Shown in pieces: positions 1 to 8,372 of a stretch of DNA of 64,000 nucleotides. The number at the start of each line of letters is the position of its first letter. The first letter of the stretch is position 1. This DNA comes from JAVJSD01 sp040219575 (GTDB lineage Bacteria; Planctomycetota; Planctomycetia; Pirellulales; Pirellulaceae). The position numbers and the translations under genes are program-made. The stretch is taken from the NCBI GenBank assembly GCA_040219575.1, contig JAVJSD010000108.1, positions 1-64,000 of the forward strand, read 5' to 3'. The notes below the pieces were generated by a model. The model was not told the DNA's origin. It did no database searches and saw nothing but the letters and a program-made list of their open reading frames with translations.

Positions 1-47
1 TGGTAGCCGCGTACGCCGAACGCATGGTACAACAAACTTGTGGACAT
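1..47 (-). CDS. ISL3-like transposase, N-terminal fragment cut by window edge
   Basis: A minus-strand reading frame starts at ATG 47-45 and runs off the left edge after 15 codons (MSTSLLYHAFGVRGY). A good Shine-Dalgarno (AGGAG) lies about 6 nt upstream. From memory, this opening resembles ISL3-family transposases of planctomycetes; that assignment is inference from 15 residues. If correct, the right end of the insertion sequence should lie in 48-125, but I could not identify a terminal inverted repeat there. Confidence 0.45.
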   Translation of the reverse strand, partial: MSTSLLYHAFGVRGY

Positions 48-125
48 GCTGATCTCCTGTCTGAAGTCCTTGCAAGAACAACAGATAGGAACAGCATGTC
101 CGCATTTTTTCAACCACAATACGCT

Positions 126-638
126 TCAGCCGGATGAACCATAACTTTCGCATCCCGCCAGGCAGCCTTGCTGAACTCGCGAGACCGCGAACACCGGCAC
201 GAATCGGCCCGCGACCGAGGTAGACATCCACATTTGCAGGGTCGTGTTCTGGCCGGTCTGGGACAGCTTGATGGTCACCTTTTGGTTGGTCACGCGTCCG
301 CTGATGTTGCGGACGAACGTGAAGCGATAGATCGTCGCCGGCCGGCCGTCCTTGTCCGTCGTGTCCTGTCGCGTTTCCTTGAGGACAAACACGCAGGCGC
401 CCAGCGGAGTGCTCGTCTGGCACTGGTACTGGCCGCCGCCAAGATTCTTCAGAATGCGGCAGTTGGAGGCCTCCAGCACACCCCCCCGGTGCGACTCGTA
501 CCAGTCAACCGCCGTCTCGTAGCTGCGGGGAAAGCTGAATTTGTTGTAGCCGTCGGCGGAGGCGGCCTGTGCGGCGGCGGGGGCGAAAACGAGAACCAGC
601 GAGGCGATGATCGTGGCGAGACCGAGCGAGCGTTGCAT
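126..638 (-). CDS. Small secreted protein of unknown function
   Basis: This 170-residue protein starts at ATG 638, preceded by GGGAG 6 nt upstream, which is preferred over a longer arginine-rich extension. Residues 1-26 form a signal peptide with an AQA-A type cleavage site. The mature part is soluble, rich in beta-type sequence, with several cysteines (SNC, YQC, GAC, QQGC, AGC) that could form disulfides outside the cytoplasm. I do not recognise the family; a lipid-binding START-like fold is only a loose impression. It is divergent from the sigma factor at 844 and lies next to the transposase fragment, so its neighbours give no clue to function. Confidence 0.7.
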   Translation of the reverse strand: MQRSLGLATIIASLVLVFAPAAAQAASADGYNKFSFPRSYETAVDWYESHRGGVLEASNCRILKNLGGGQYQCQTSTPLGACVFVLKETRQDTTDKDGRPATIYRFTFVRNISGRVTNQKVTIKLSQTGQNTTLQMWMSTSVAGRFVPVFAVSRVQQGCLAGCESYGSSG

Positions 639-843
639 GACGAATCTCCCGAAACGTTGTCGTGGTGAACCCTTGTGAGCGGGCGTCGGCCTCGCTCTTC
701 GCCATCTCTTACGGCCACCTCGCCGACTGTTACGGCGGACTCCAAAGTTTTTTCCAAACCTCCGGCCGAAAACCAAACCGGCGTCGGGTCGCGAGCCTTG
801 AGATTCCGTAAACTACGTGCCGGGGCCGAACGTGGAGCAAGTG

Positions 844-1584
844 ATGTCATCCGACGAGCACATCAGTCAGATTCCCACCCTCTGGTCGATGGTCCGCCGG
901 GCGCACGGCGATCGTGTCTCGCAGCTTCAGCAGGCCCAGCAGACGATGATCGATCGCTACGGCGGCGCGGCGCGGCGTTATTTGCTCGGCGCGCTGCGCA
1001 ACGAGGACGCCGCCGACGAGGTGTACCAGGAATTCGTGTTGAAGTTCCTCCGCGGCGATTTTCGCTCGGCCGATCCAAAGAAGGGCCGCTTCCGCAGTTT
1101 CCTGAAGACGATCTTGTATCGCATGATCGTCGATCATCAGCGCGCGCGAAAACGCAGCCCCACGCCGCAAATGCCCGACGACCGCATCACGCCGATCGCC
1201 GAAGAGCAGCCGCCCCGCGAGGAGGACGAGGCCTTCACACGAAGTTGGCGGGAGGCGCTGTTGGCCAAGGCCTGGCGGGCGCTCGAGCAGGAACAAGAGG
1301 AGACCGGGAAACCGGTCCACGCCGTGCTGCGGTATCGCGTCGATCACCCGGACCTGCGCTCGCCCGAACTCGCCGCCGGTTTGTCACGGCAACTCGATCG
1401 CGAAATCTCCCCGGCCAATGTGCGCGTCATGCTGCATCGGGCGCGAGAGCGTTTCGCCAACCTGCTGCTTGACGAGGTGGAGCAGTCGCTCGACGCCCCA
1501 ACTCGCGACGACCTGGAAGCGGAACTGATCGAGTTGCAGCTGATCGAGTATTGTCGACCGGTCCTGGCCAATCGAAATCCCTAG
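844..1584 (+). CDS. ECF-type RNA polymerase sigma factor
   Basis: The 246-residue protein has a region-2 core (residues about 40-110: DAADEVYQEFVLKFLRG followed by GRFRSFLKTILYRMIVDHQR) and a region-4-like C-terminal part (LSRQLDREISPANVRVMLHRARERF). It would bind core polymerase and direct transcription of a small regulon. ATG 844 has GGAG 6 nt upstream; a GTG at 817 is in frame but has no such site. The kinase gene begins 9 nt after the stop, so the two are almost certainly cotranscribed, fitting known planctomycete ECF groups linked to Ser/Thr kinases. The regulon and signal are unknown. Confidence 0.9.
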   Translation: MSSDEHISQIPTLWSMVRRAHGDRVSQLQQAQQTMIDRYGGAARRYLLGALRNEDAADEVYQEFVLKFLRGDFRSADPKKGRFRSFLKTILYRMIVDHQRARKRSPTPQMPDDRITPIAEEQPPREEDEAFTRSWREALLAKAWRALEQEQEETGKPVHAVLRYRVDHPDLRSPELAAGLSRQLDREISPANVRVMLHRARERFANLLLDEVEQSLDAPTRDDLEAELIELQLIEYCRPVLANRNP

Positions 1585-1593
1585 AGCCGCGGC

Positions 1594-3591
1594 ATGGAAC
1601 CGGATCCCAAGAAGGTGCAAGACGATGTCGCCCCTCACCAGGACACGGTGCGTGGAGAGACATCGGCCGATCTCGACGATGCAGCCGGCTTCACCGCCTC
1701 GGCGCCGAGCTTTCCCCGCGAACTGCCCGACACCGAACATCGCTCGCCGGGGCGTCATGCGTCGCCAACCGCCCTCGACGTGCTGCCGCCGGGCCACGTC
1801 GTCGAGGACTTCGAGATTATCGCGCTGCTCGGTCGCGGGGCGGCGGGGGCCGTGTATCTGGCTCGGCAGCGCTCGCTCGACCGCCGCGTGGCGCTGAAGA
1901 TCACCCGCGACGTCGGCAGCGAGGCGCGGACCATGGCCACGCTCGAACACCCGCACATCGTACCGGTCTTTTCCGAAACGGTGCGCGTGGAGCAAGGCCA
2001 ACGGTTGCTGTGCATGCAGTACGTGCCGGGCGTGACGCTGGCCGACGTCATCCGTAAGCTCCGCCAATTGCCGCGCTCGCAACTCTCCGGCCGTATGTTG
2101 CTCGAAGCCATCGACGCCGCCGCGGTGGGCGAGACGGCCTTCGACGCCGACGCCCTGCGCGGCCGCGAACTGCTGGAAAACGCCGACTACGTGCAAGCGG
2201 TCTGCTGGATCGTCGCGCGGCTCGCCGAGGCCTTGCATTTCGCTCATCGCCGCGGCGTGCTGCACCGCGACATCAAGCCGGCCAACATTCTGATCGACCC
2301 CTACGGCCGCCCGCGCCTGGCCGACTTCAGTCTCTCACAGCGCGAGACGCCCGCCGGCCCGGACGAAGAAGAACCCTTCGGCGGCACCATCCCCTACATG
2401 GCGCCCGAGCATCTCGACGCCTTCAATCCGCAGTCGCCCGTCACTCCCGAGGCGGTCGACGAGCGCAGCGACATCTACGGCCTTGGCGTGGTGCTGTACG
2501 AGATGTTGGCGTTTTCCCTGCCGCATTCAACGCCGAACGTGGGGCAGCGAATCGATGCGGCGATGTTGACCAACATGGCGCGGCAGCGTCAAACGCCGCC
2601 CGCGCCGCTGCGGACGGTGACGCCCGCGTTCCCCCTGGCGCTGGATACGGCGATCGCGCGTTGTTTGGCCGGCGCGCCGGAAGACCGCTACGCCGACGCG
2701 GGCCGAATGGCCGACGCCCTGGACGGTTGCCGGCAGTTGCTCCGCTCGGTCGAACAACTTCCCAAGGCGGGGCCGATCACGCGACTGATCGAATACGCTC
2801 CCTTGGCCGCCGCCATTCCGCTTTCCTTCTGGCCGCACATTTTGTGCAATGTTTTCACGCCCGCGTACAACTTTCTGATCCTGTTCCCACGATTGACTAG
2901 CGGCCAGCGCGGGGCGCTGATCTGGATGAGCGTGGTGTACGGCCTGGTGATGTTCCCCCTCCAGGCGGCGGTGGTCGTGAAGCTTTTCGGCTGGTCGGCG
3001 GGCGTGTGGATGAACATCAAGCGCGGTCAGGCGACGGGCGCCGCCGACGTGCAGCGAGCCCGCCGCCGCCTGCTGACCGTCCCCGTGACCGCCGTGGTCA
3101 TGAGCCTGACGGCCTGGATACCGCTGTTGTTCTGCGTGCCGGCGTGCCTGTTCGCCAGCGGCGCCGGCATGCGTTGGTCCGAGTTGGGACACTTCCTGAT
3201 GTCGGTGGTAGTCTCGCTGCTGCTGGCGGCGATGTACACCTTTCTGGTCCTGCAGTTCTTCATCGTCCGCGTGATCTATCCGCGGATGTGGGCCGACGCC
3301 TCGGAGTTCGCCTCCACCGCCCGGCGAGAACTGGCGGCGATCCCGATGCGGCTGCGCTGGTCCCAAAGCGGCGCCGGCCTCGTGCCGTTGTTCGGCGCCA
3401 TCCTGATCGTGATCCTCGGTCCCGAGGCGTTCGCCAAAGCGGGCGATCTCGCCTTCCGCTTGCTGCTGTTGACGCTGATCGTCTTCGGCATGTGCGGGAT
3501 GCCCTTCGCGCTGCACATCGGCGGCCTCATCACCCGCTCGATCGACGCCCTGACCGACGCCGGTGATTCCGATCGGCATCGGAAGGCCTAA
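1594..3591 (+). CDS. Membrane Ser/Thr protein kinase with six-helix C-terminal region
   Basis: The 665-residue protein has an N-terminal linker (1-70), a kinase domain (about 72-370) and about six transmembrane segments (about 395-650). Visible kinase features are the glycine loop GRGAAGAVYLA, the ATP lysine in VALKIT, the catalytic loop HRDIKPAN and the APE motif. The metal-binding DFG is DFS (ADFSLSQRE): the aspartate is kept and the glycine lost. The protein is probably anchored in the membrane with a cytoplasmic kinase. It is paralogous in layout to the kinase at 47290. It likely acts on, or with, the sigma factor just upstream. Its stop overlaps the stop of the convergent gene by 3 bases. 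Confidence 0.88.
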   Translation: MEPDPKKVQDDVAPHQDTVRGETSADLDDAAGFTASAPSFPRELPDTEHRSPGRHASPTALDVLPPGHVVEDFEIIALLGRGAAGAVYLARQRSLDRRVALKITRDVGSEARTMATLEHPHIVPVFSETVRVEQGQRLLCMQYVPGVTLADVIRKLRQLPRSQLSGRMLLEAIDAAAVGETAFDADALRGRELLENADYVQAVCWIVARLAEALHFAHRRGVLHRDIKPANILIDPYGRPRLADFSLSQRETPAGPDEEEPFGGTIPYMAPEHLDAFNPQSPVTPEAVDERSDIYGLGVVLYEMLAFSLPHSTPNVGQRIDAAMLTNMARQRQTPPAPLRTVTPAFPLALDTAIARCLAGAPEDRYADAGRMADALDGCRQLLRSVEQLPKAGPITRLIEYAPLAAAIPLSFWPHILCNVFTPAYNFLILFPRLTSGQRGALIWMSVVYGLVMFPLQAAVVVKLFGWSAGVWMNIKRGQATGAADVQRARRRLLTVPVTAVVMSLTAWIPLLFCVPACLFASGAGMRWSELGHFLMSVVVSLLLAAMYTFLVLQFFIVRVIYPRMWADASEFASTARRELAAIPMRLRWSQSGAGLVPLFGAILIVILGPEAFAKAGDLAFRLLLLTLIVFGMCGMPFALHIGGLITRSIDALTDAGDSDRHRKA

Positions 3592-5129
3592 CCAATGGCT
3601 CGCTGCAACACGTTGTGCGTGATCCGCTGCACGCGCTCGTCGGGGCCGTGGGGCCGCGACCAGTGCGACCAGGGGAGCATGTGGCCGGGCGGACTCGAGA
3701 GGCCCTGGCACCAGAAGATCGTGGAGGCGTTGAACACGAAGTTGTCTTTCGGACCGGGGTAGATCGTCGCCGTCCAGTGTTGCGGATTGACGCCGCCTTG
3801 CAGCGCCGTCCCTTGCGCCACCACTTCCAAGCCGGGAATCTCGGGCGGGTCGCCGTGGTATTCCCAACCGACCAACCCGGGAATCGTGTCGCCCTTCTTC
3901 ATGCCCGTGCCGGCGAAGATCCAGTGATTCGGCTGCGTCACGGTCCAGTCGCCGCCGCCGTTGACGGGATCGACGTTCCGCGCCCCAATCAGATAGCCTT
4001 CATCCGGGCCGCGATGTGGAAACGGTCCGTGGTCGCGATGCCGGTCTTCGGCGTACTTGTAGTCGCCGCCGTAGGGCCCACCGCGGGAGATGATGCGATT
4101 GGCGCGTCCATCGTGGCTGTCGCGGAACGGCGTCACCCAGCAGACCGAATTGCCGGAGAAGAACAACAGGTTCACCCCCTGCTCGCGCAGCTTGAGGGCG
4201 GTTTCGTACTGGCGAATGTCCCAGTACTCGTCGTGGCCGACGCTGAGCAACGCCTTGCATTTCAGGGCGCGGTCGGGCGTGAGCATGTCGCTGTTGCTGC
4301 AGTACGTGACGTCGTAGCCCTGCTGCTCCAGCCAGTAGGCGAAGGGAAACTCGAAGCAGAGCCATTCGCCCGAGCCGATCGACTGGGGGTTCTCGTAGAT
4401 CTGTGCGTACTTGCCGTAGGGCCGATCGAAACTGACGTCGGCCCAGGGACCCTGCACGCCCTTGGGGTGCGTGTAGATCGAATACTTGGTGGGCCAGCGG
4501 TTGTAGGCCTGCCAGGTGTTGTCGGAACATTGAAACAGGATGTCGGCCGGGCGATCGTCGCGGACGATGAACACCACGTAGCTCTGCCAGTAGCCGTGGC
4601 CGCTCTCGTCGGAGGTGGTGGTCAACCGTCCCAGGTAGACGCCGCTGGGCCAATCGTCGGGAATCGTAATCGTGACGGCGGGCTCCCAGCGGCACTGGAC
4701 CAGTTGACGCTCGCCCTGCGGTTCAGGTACTGGCTGCGTCCGACCGCGGAAGGGGCCCAGCGTTTTCATCAGCCGCGCGCCGCGGCCGCCATAGTAACCG
4801 GTGCGGAAGATCTCGATGCGGAAATCCTGCGCGGGATCGGTCGAAACCATGATGTCGAGCTTGTCGCCCGCCTCGACGCTTTGCCGGGAGCAGTAGCCCT
4901 CGATATTCGGCGCGCGAAAGCCGGTGCGGCTGTCGAGCCGCACCCGCGTGAGTTGCCAATCGCGGGCGCCCTCACGGCGGTTTTCGGCCTCCACGGGACT
5001 TTGGGCTTGTTTCTGTTTCTGCTTGCTCGAGGTTTGGTCGGCAGCGGTCATTCCGGCCGAACCACCGGCCAGCGCCGCCAGCGAGGCGGCGGCCGTTCCC
5101 TTGAGCAGATCACGTCGATCGAATTTCAT
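3588..5129 (-). CDS. Tat-exported protein with N,N-dimethylformamidase beta-subunit-like C-terminal domain
   Basis: The 513-residue protein starts at ATG 5129. Residues 1-30 are a twin-arginine signal (FDRRDLLKGTAAASLAALAG). The C-terminal two thirds match the large-subunit-like domain of N,N-dimethylformamidase, with the conserved block ALLSVGHDEYWDIRQYE and the following FFSGNSVCW. Many proteins with this domain are not proven amidases, so the substrate is unknown. Export suggests a periplasmic or surface role. It is transcribed alone, convergent with the kinase at 1594-3591. Confidence in the domain is good; confidence in the reaction is low. Confidence 0.8.
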   Translation of the reverse strand: MKFDRRDLLKGTAAASLAALAGGSAGMTAADQTSSKQKQKQAQSPVEAENRREGARDWQLTRVRLDSRTGFRAPNIEGYCSRQSVEAGDKLDIMVSTDPAQDFRIEIFRTGYYGGRGARLMKTLGPFRGRTQPVPEPQGERQLVQCRWEPAVTITIPDDWPSGVYLGRLTTTSDESGHGYWQSYVVFIVRDDRPADILFQCSDNTWQAYNRWPTKYSIYTHPKGVQGPWADVSFDRPYGKYAQIYENPQSIGSGEWLCFEFPFAYWLEQQGYDVTYCSNSDMLTPDRALKCKALLSVGHDEYWDIRQYETALKLREQGVNLLFFSGNSVCWVTPFRDSHDGRANRIISRGGPYGGDYKYAEDRHRDHGPFPHRGPDEGYLIGARNVDPVNGGGDWTVTQPNHWIFAGTGMKKGDTIPGLVGWEYHGDPPEIPGLEVVAQGTALQGGVNPQHWTATIYPGPKDNFVFNASTIFWCQGLSSPPGHMLPWSHWSRPHGPDERVQRITHNVLQRAIG

Positions 5130-5343
5130 GGTGCGGCGCCTGGGAGGGATGTCGGCTGGGTCGTTCCGCGATTCTGGAGATCGCATCGCTCAAGCGTCGC
5201 CGCGGGACTCGACGGGCGACGACTCGACGGGCGACGAATCGGCTCTCCGATTGTACCATCGGCGTCGAAATCCCCCTCGCCGGGAAAGGCGCGAGCGTGG
5301 TAAGATGCCGAGGGTGTCTCCCGGGCCTCGCAAGGATGCTAGC

Positions 5344-5559
5344 ATGCCCTCCATGAACGGTTGGGAAATCGCGCTGTTCGCCGGCGCCGCGTACATCGCC
5401 GTCATATCGCTGGTGCGACTGATGCGCCGCTACCACGAGCGACGGGCGGGGGAACTGCGACGGCACATCGATGTCGAAAAACAACGGCAGCGTGCTCAGG
5501 CGAAGAAGGCCGAGAAGTTGAAACAGAAAGCTGAACAGCAAGCGTCCCGCGCTGCCTGA
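5344..5559 (+). CDS. Small membrane protein with charged coiled-coil tail
   Basis: This 71-residue protein has one transmembrane helix near the N-terminus (WEIALFAGAAYIAVISLVRL) followed by a highly charged, probably coiled-coil tail rich in K, R, Q and A. ATG 5344 is preceded by AAGGA 7 nt upstream. It ends 5 nt before the miaB start, so the two genes are likely cotranscribed. I do not recognise the family. The layout resembles small membrane-anchored scaffold proteins, but nothing shows a partner. Confidence 0.72.
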   Translation: MPSMNGWEIALFAGAAYIAVISLVRLMRRYHERRAGELRRHIDVEKQRQRAQAKKAEKLKQKAEQQASRAA

Positions 5560-5564
5560 ACACC

Positions 5565-6992
5565 ATGACCAAGCGTTTGTACATCGAAACCGTCGGCTGT
5601 CAGATGAACATGCTCGACAGCGAAATGGTGGTGGCCGACCTCCGCAAGCGAGGCTACGTGCTGACCGCCGACGTGCAAGACGCCGACGCCATCCTGTTCA
5701 ACACCTGCAGCGTCCGCGCGCACGCCGAAGACAAAACCTACAGTTCACTCGGCCGCCTCAAGACGCTCAAGATGGCCCATCCCGAAAAGATCATCGGCGT
5801 GTTGGGCTGCATGGCGCAGAACCATCAGAAGCTGATCTTCGAGCGGGCGCCGTATGTCGACCTGATCGTCGGCCCCGGGCAACTGCAACAGGTGCCCGAC
5901 ATGCTGGAGCGCGCCGCCGCCGGCGCGGTCGAGCAAGCGGCGCTCAGCCTGGGCCGCCGCGACGGCGCGATCGCCGACATCGCCCGCAGCCACGAGTCGT
6001 TCGATCCCCTGCGGGATCCCACGATGCGGCCCACGCCGTTTCAGGCCTACCTGCGAATCCAGATCGGCTGCGACAAGTTCTGCACCTACTGCATCGTGCC
6101 GATGACGCGCGGCCCGGAACAAGGGCGCCCGCCGGAGCAGATCGTCGAGGAGGCGCGGATTCTGGCCGATCAGGGCTGCCTGGAGATCACGCTGCTCGGG
6201 CAAACGGTCAACAGCTACCGCCACACCAAGGACGGCCGAACGACGCGACTCTCGGACCTGCTGGGGATGCTGCACGAGATCGACGGCATCGAGCGGTTGA
6301 AGTTCGTCACGAACTACCCCAAGGACATGACCGACGATTTGCTGGCGGCGATCCGCGATCTGCCCAAGGTCTCGTCGTATCTGCACGTGCCGGCCCAGAG
6401 CGGTTCGAACCGCATGCTGCAGGCGATGAAGCGCGGCTACACCGTCGAGGAGTATCGCGACATGATGCATCGCATTCGGGCGACCGTCCCCGATGCGGCC
6501 ATCTCGAGCGATTTCATCGTCGGCTTCTGCGGCGAGACGGAAGAGGACTTCCAGCAGACGACCGAGTTGGTCCGTGAGTGCCGCTTCAAGAACAGCTTCA
6601 TCTTCAAATACAGCGACCGCCCCGGCACCAAGGCCTCGGACCGCATGCCGGACGACGTGCCGTACGACGTGAAGCAGCGCCGCAACAATGAACTGCTGGC
6701 GGTGCAGGAGACGATCAGCGAGGAGGACAACCAGTTGTTCCTCGGTCGCACCGTCGACGTGCTGGTGGAGGGGCCCAGCAAGAGGGCCCAAAAACGGGGC
6801 GAAACCGACGGTCCGGTGATGCAACTCGTCGGCCGCACGCATTGCGATCGCATCGTGGTCTTCGACGGCAACCTGAGGCAGGTCGGCCGGACGCTGCCGA
6901 TCGCCATCTACGACGCCTCGGCCCACACGCTCATCGGCGCGGTGGTGACCGACCACGTCGGCCCGGAAGTCTTCGCGCTGGCGCGAACCTGA
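5565..6992 (+). CDS. miaB: tRNA-2-methylthio-N6-dimethylallyladenosine synthase MiaB
   Basis: The 475-residue protein is a full-length methylthiotransferase. It adds the 2-methylthio group to i6A37 of tRNAs reading UNN codons, using two iron-sulfur clusters and S-adenosylmethionine. The N-terminal UPF0004 domain has its three cluster cysteines at residues 12, 48 and 82. The radical-SAM motif CDKFCTYC supplies cysteines 169, 173 and 176. A TRAM-like C-terminal domain follows from about residue 390. The MiaB assignment, rather than MtaB or RimO, rests on the start KRLYIETVGCQMN and overall similarity. It follows the small membrane protein by 5 nt. Confidence 0.95.
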   Translation: MTKRLYIETVGCQMNMLDSEMVVADLRKRGYVLTADVQDADAILFNTCSVRAHAEDKTYSSLGRLKTLKMAHPEKIIGVLGCMAQNHQKLIFERAPYVDLIVGPGQLQQVPDMLERAAAGAVEQAALSLGRRDGAIADIARSHESFDPLRDPTMRPTPFQAYLRIQIGCDKFCTYCIVPMTRGPEQGRPPEQIVEEARILADQGCLEITLLGQTVNSYRHTKDGRTTRLSDLLGMLHEIDGIERLKFVTNYPKDMTDDLLAAIRDLPKVSSYLHVPAQSGSNRMLQAMKRGYTVEEYRDMMHRIRATVPDAAISSDFIVGFCGETEEDFQQTTELVRECRFKNSFIFKYSDRPGTKASDRMPDDVPYDVKQRRNNELLAVQETISEEDNQLFLGRTVDVLVEGPSKRAQKRGETDGPVMQLVGRTHCDRIVVFDGNLRQVGRTLPIAIYDASAHTLIGAVVTDHVGPEVFALART

Positions 6993-7062
6993 CCCGAGGT
7001 GCGACGGACCTCCTTGTCGCCCTTGGCTTGCCAACCGAGTTCCTCAGTCGCAGACTGAACCG

Positions 7063-7091
7063 ATTGATGATTGACGAGTGATGATTGTTGA
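7063..7091. repeat. 29-bp direct repeat, copy 1
   Basis: A 29-base AT-rich word beginning ATTGATGATTGACGAGTGAT is repeated exactly at 7818-7846. Just after it an extra 7-base unit is inserted relative to copy 2 before both continue GAAGGGA. The two copies bracket the hypothetical gene at 7200-7745, and an inverted, imperfect version of its end lies at 7759-7779. Confidence 0.85.
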
Positions 7092-7199
7092 TCGTTGAAG
7101 GGAGGGGAACGGAGCAAGTGGCCGGGGGCTGTGCATCTCCGTAAAATGAACGGAGTTTTGGGACGGAGATTTGGCCGAGGCAGGATCGTGAGGTTGGCG

Positions 7200-7745
7200 A
7201 TGGCGCAGCGACGGGCGTTGCTCGGGACGTGGGCGATTCTGCCGGGGCAGGTGGTGGCGGTGTTTCCGGACGCCTGCCCCACCGATGCGGCGCGCACACT
7301 GGGATACTACGGCAGCATCGTGCGACTCGATCGGCAGAGTGCGCGGAGGCAGCGGCGGCGCGAGCGGTGGAAGTATGTCGTGCGAATTCCCGCCCTCGGC
7401 GGCGACTGCCTGGTCCGCGCCTGCGATATGATCGCCACCAGCCAGTTTCTCCCGCCGGCCGAGCGGATTGGGCCGCGGTGCGAGGTTCGCTTCGCGGAGA
7501 ATCCGGCGGACGACAATCCGCGGATCGAGGGCGAGTTCCGGCTGGGCGATGGCTCGACGTGGCACGACTTCTGTTTTTCCCGGCAACCGATTCTCCGGGC
7601 GCACTACCGGCTTTCGCTACGTGTGAAAGACGAGCGCGGCGTCTTTACCCTGCGCTACTTCGTTGCGCAGGGACAGCCGCTGAATCGCGACATCGTGCGG
7701 AGGGGGCTGGCCGAGACTTGCGGCATCGAATTGTTCCCTTGTTGA
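7200..7745 (+). CDS. Hypothetical protein, basic, no recognised domain
   Basis: ATG 7200 gives 181 residues; a GAGG lies about 7 nt upstream. Longer starts at 7146 and 7095 are in frame without a ribosome site. The N-terminal half looks like a small beta barrel (GQVVAVFPDACPTD, then LGYYGSIVRLDRQS) followed by an arginine cluster RRQRRRERWKYVV, suggesting nucleic-acid or ribosome contact, but this is a guess. The gene is flanked by the 29-bp direct repeats at 7063 and 7818. I do not recognise a family. Confidence 0.6.
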   Translation: MAQRRALLGTWAILPGQVVAVFPDACPTDAARTLGYYGSIVRLDRQSARRQRRRERWKYVVRIPALGGDCLVRACDMIATSQFLPPAERIGPRCEVRFAENPADDNPRIEGEFRLGDGSTWHDFCFSRQPILRAHYRLSLRVKDERGVFTLRYFVAQGQPLNRDIVRRGLAETCGIELFPC

Positions 7746-8372
7746 CCAATTCCGCTACTTCAACAATCAACAATCGGTATTCAGCAATCGCCAATCACGC
7801 GCGGGCGTCGACTCCCTATTGATGATTGACGAGTGATGATTGTTGAAGGGAAGAATTTCGTCGTTCTTCGATTGCGCGCCAAAAGCGCGCCAAATGCGCA
7901 CCGGGAAGGGGAAAATGCAATCAGAGGAGCGCTTCGCGCGGCGGCGCGGGTCGGCGAAGTTGCCGAACCAATGGGTGGTGAACTCGCGTGGTGAAGAGCG
8001 CGGTGAATTGGGTGGTGAACGGGCCTGATTCACCATTGTCAGCTTGACGGGGTGGGGGGCGGTGGTGAATTGAGGGCTGGCCTGAATTGCAGATCTCAGA
8101 TCGCCTTTGGCGAGACGACGGAGGCTTGGCGTTCCGTGGGAACGAGCGTCGCGAGCCATTGCGAGGCGGGCGGAAGAACCGGCGGAAAAATTTTGGCAAA
8201 AATTTGGGGACAGCCGCCAGGGCGATTCTGTGCATTCTGCAGGTTCTTACGGCAATGAAGGAGACGCCGTCTTTGGCATCTTTTGAACTGCATGCCACAC
8301 TTGTGCAGATTTTCGACCGGGCGGGCTTCGGTTGACGGGCATTATTCCTCCAAGAGACACGGGAGAGTCGCA
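7746..8372. other. 627-bp intergenic stretch, repeat-rich, no supported gene
   Basis: No reading frame here has protein-like composition. It holds the second 29-bp repeat (7818-7846), an inverted piece of it (7759-7779), and a run of imperfect GGTGGTGAA words (about 7971-8035). A segment near 8200-8220 reads TTTGGGGACAGCC, a word seen in remnants of REP-like elements. It looks like degenerate mobile or repeat DNA. Confidence 0.5.
7818..7846. repeat. 29-bp direct repeat, copy 2
   Basis: An exact copy of the 29-base word at 7063-7091, 73 bp after the stop of the hypothetical gene. The exact identity over 755 bp distance in an otherwise unconserved stretch points to recent duplication or a dispersed repeat family. 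Confidence 0.85.

Noticed and set aside
2527..3867. A 446-codon minus-strand open frame
   Set aside because: It covers the membrane half of the kinase at 1594 in antisense and has a low-complexity R/G/H/Q composition with no motif.
3615..5303. A 562-codon plus-strand open frame
   Set aside because: It is antisense to the Tat-exported protein, whose signal and domain are clear.
7840..8258. Several short plus-strand frames
   Set aside because: They overlap one another, consist of repeat sequence and have no ribosome sites or protein-like composition.
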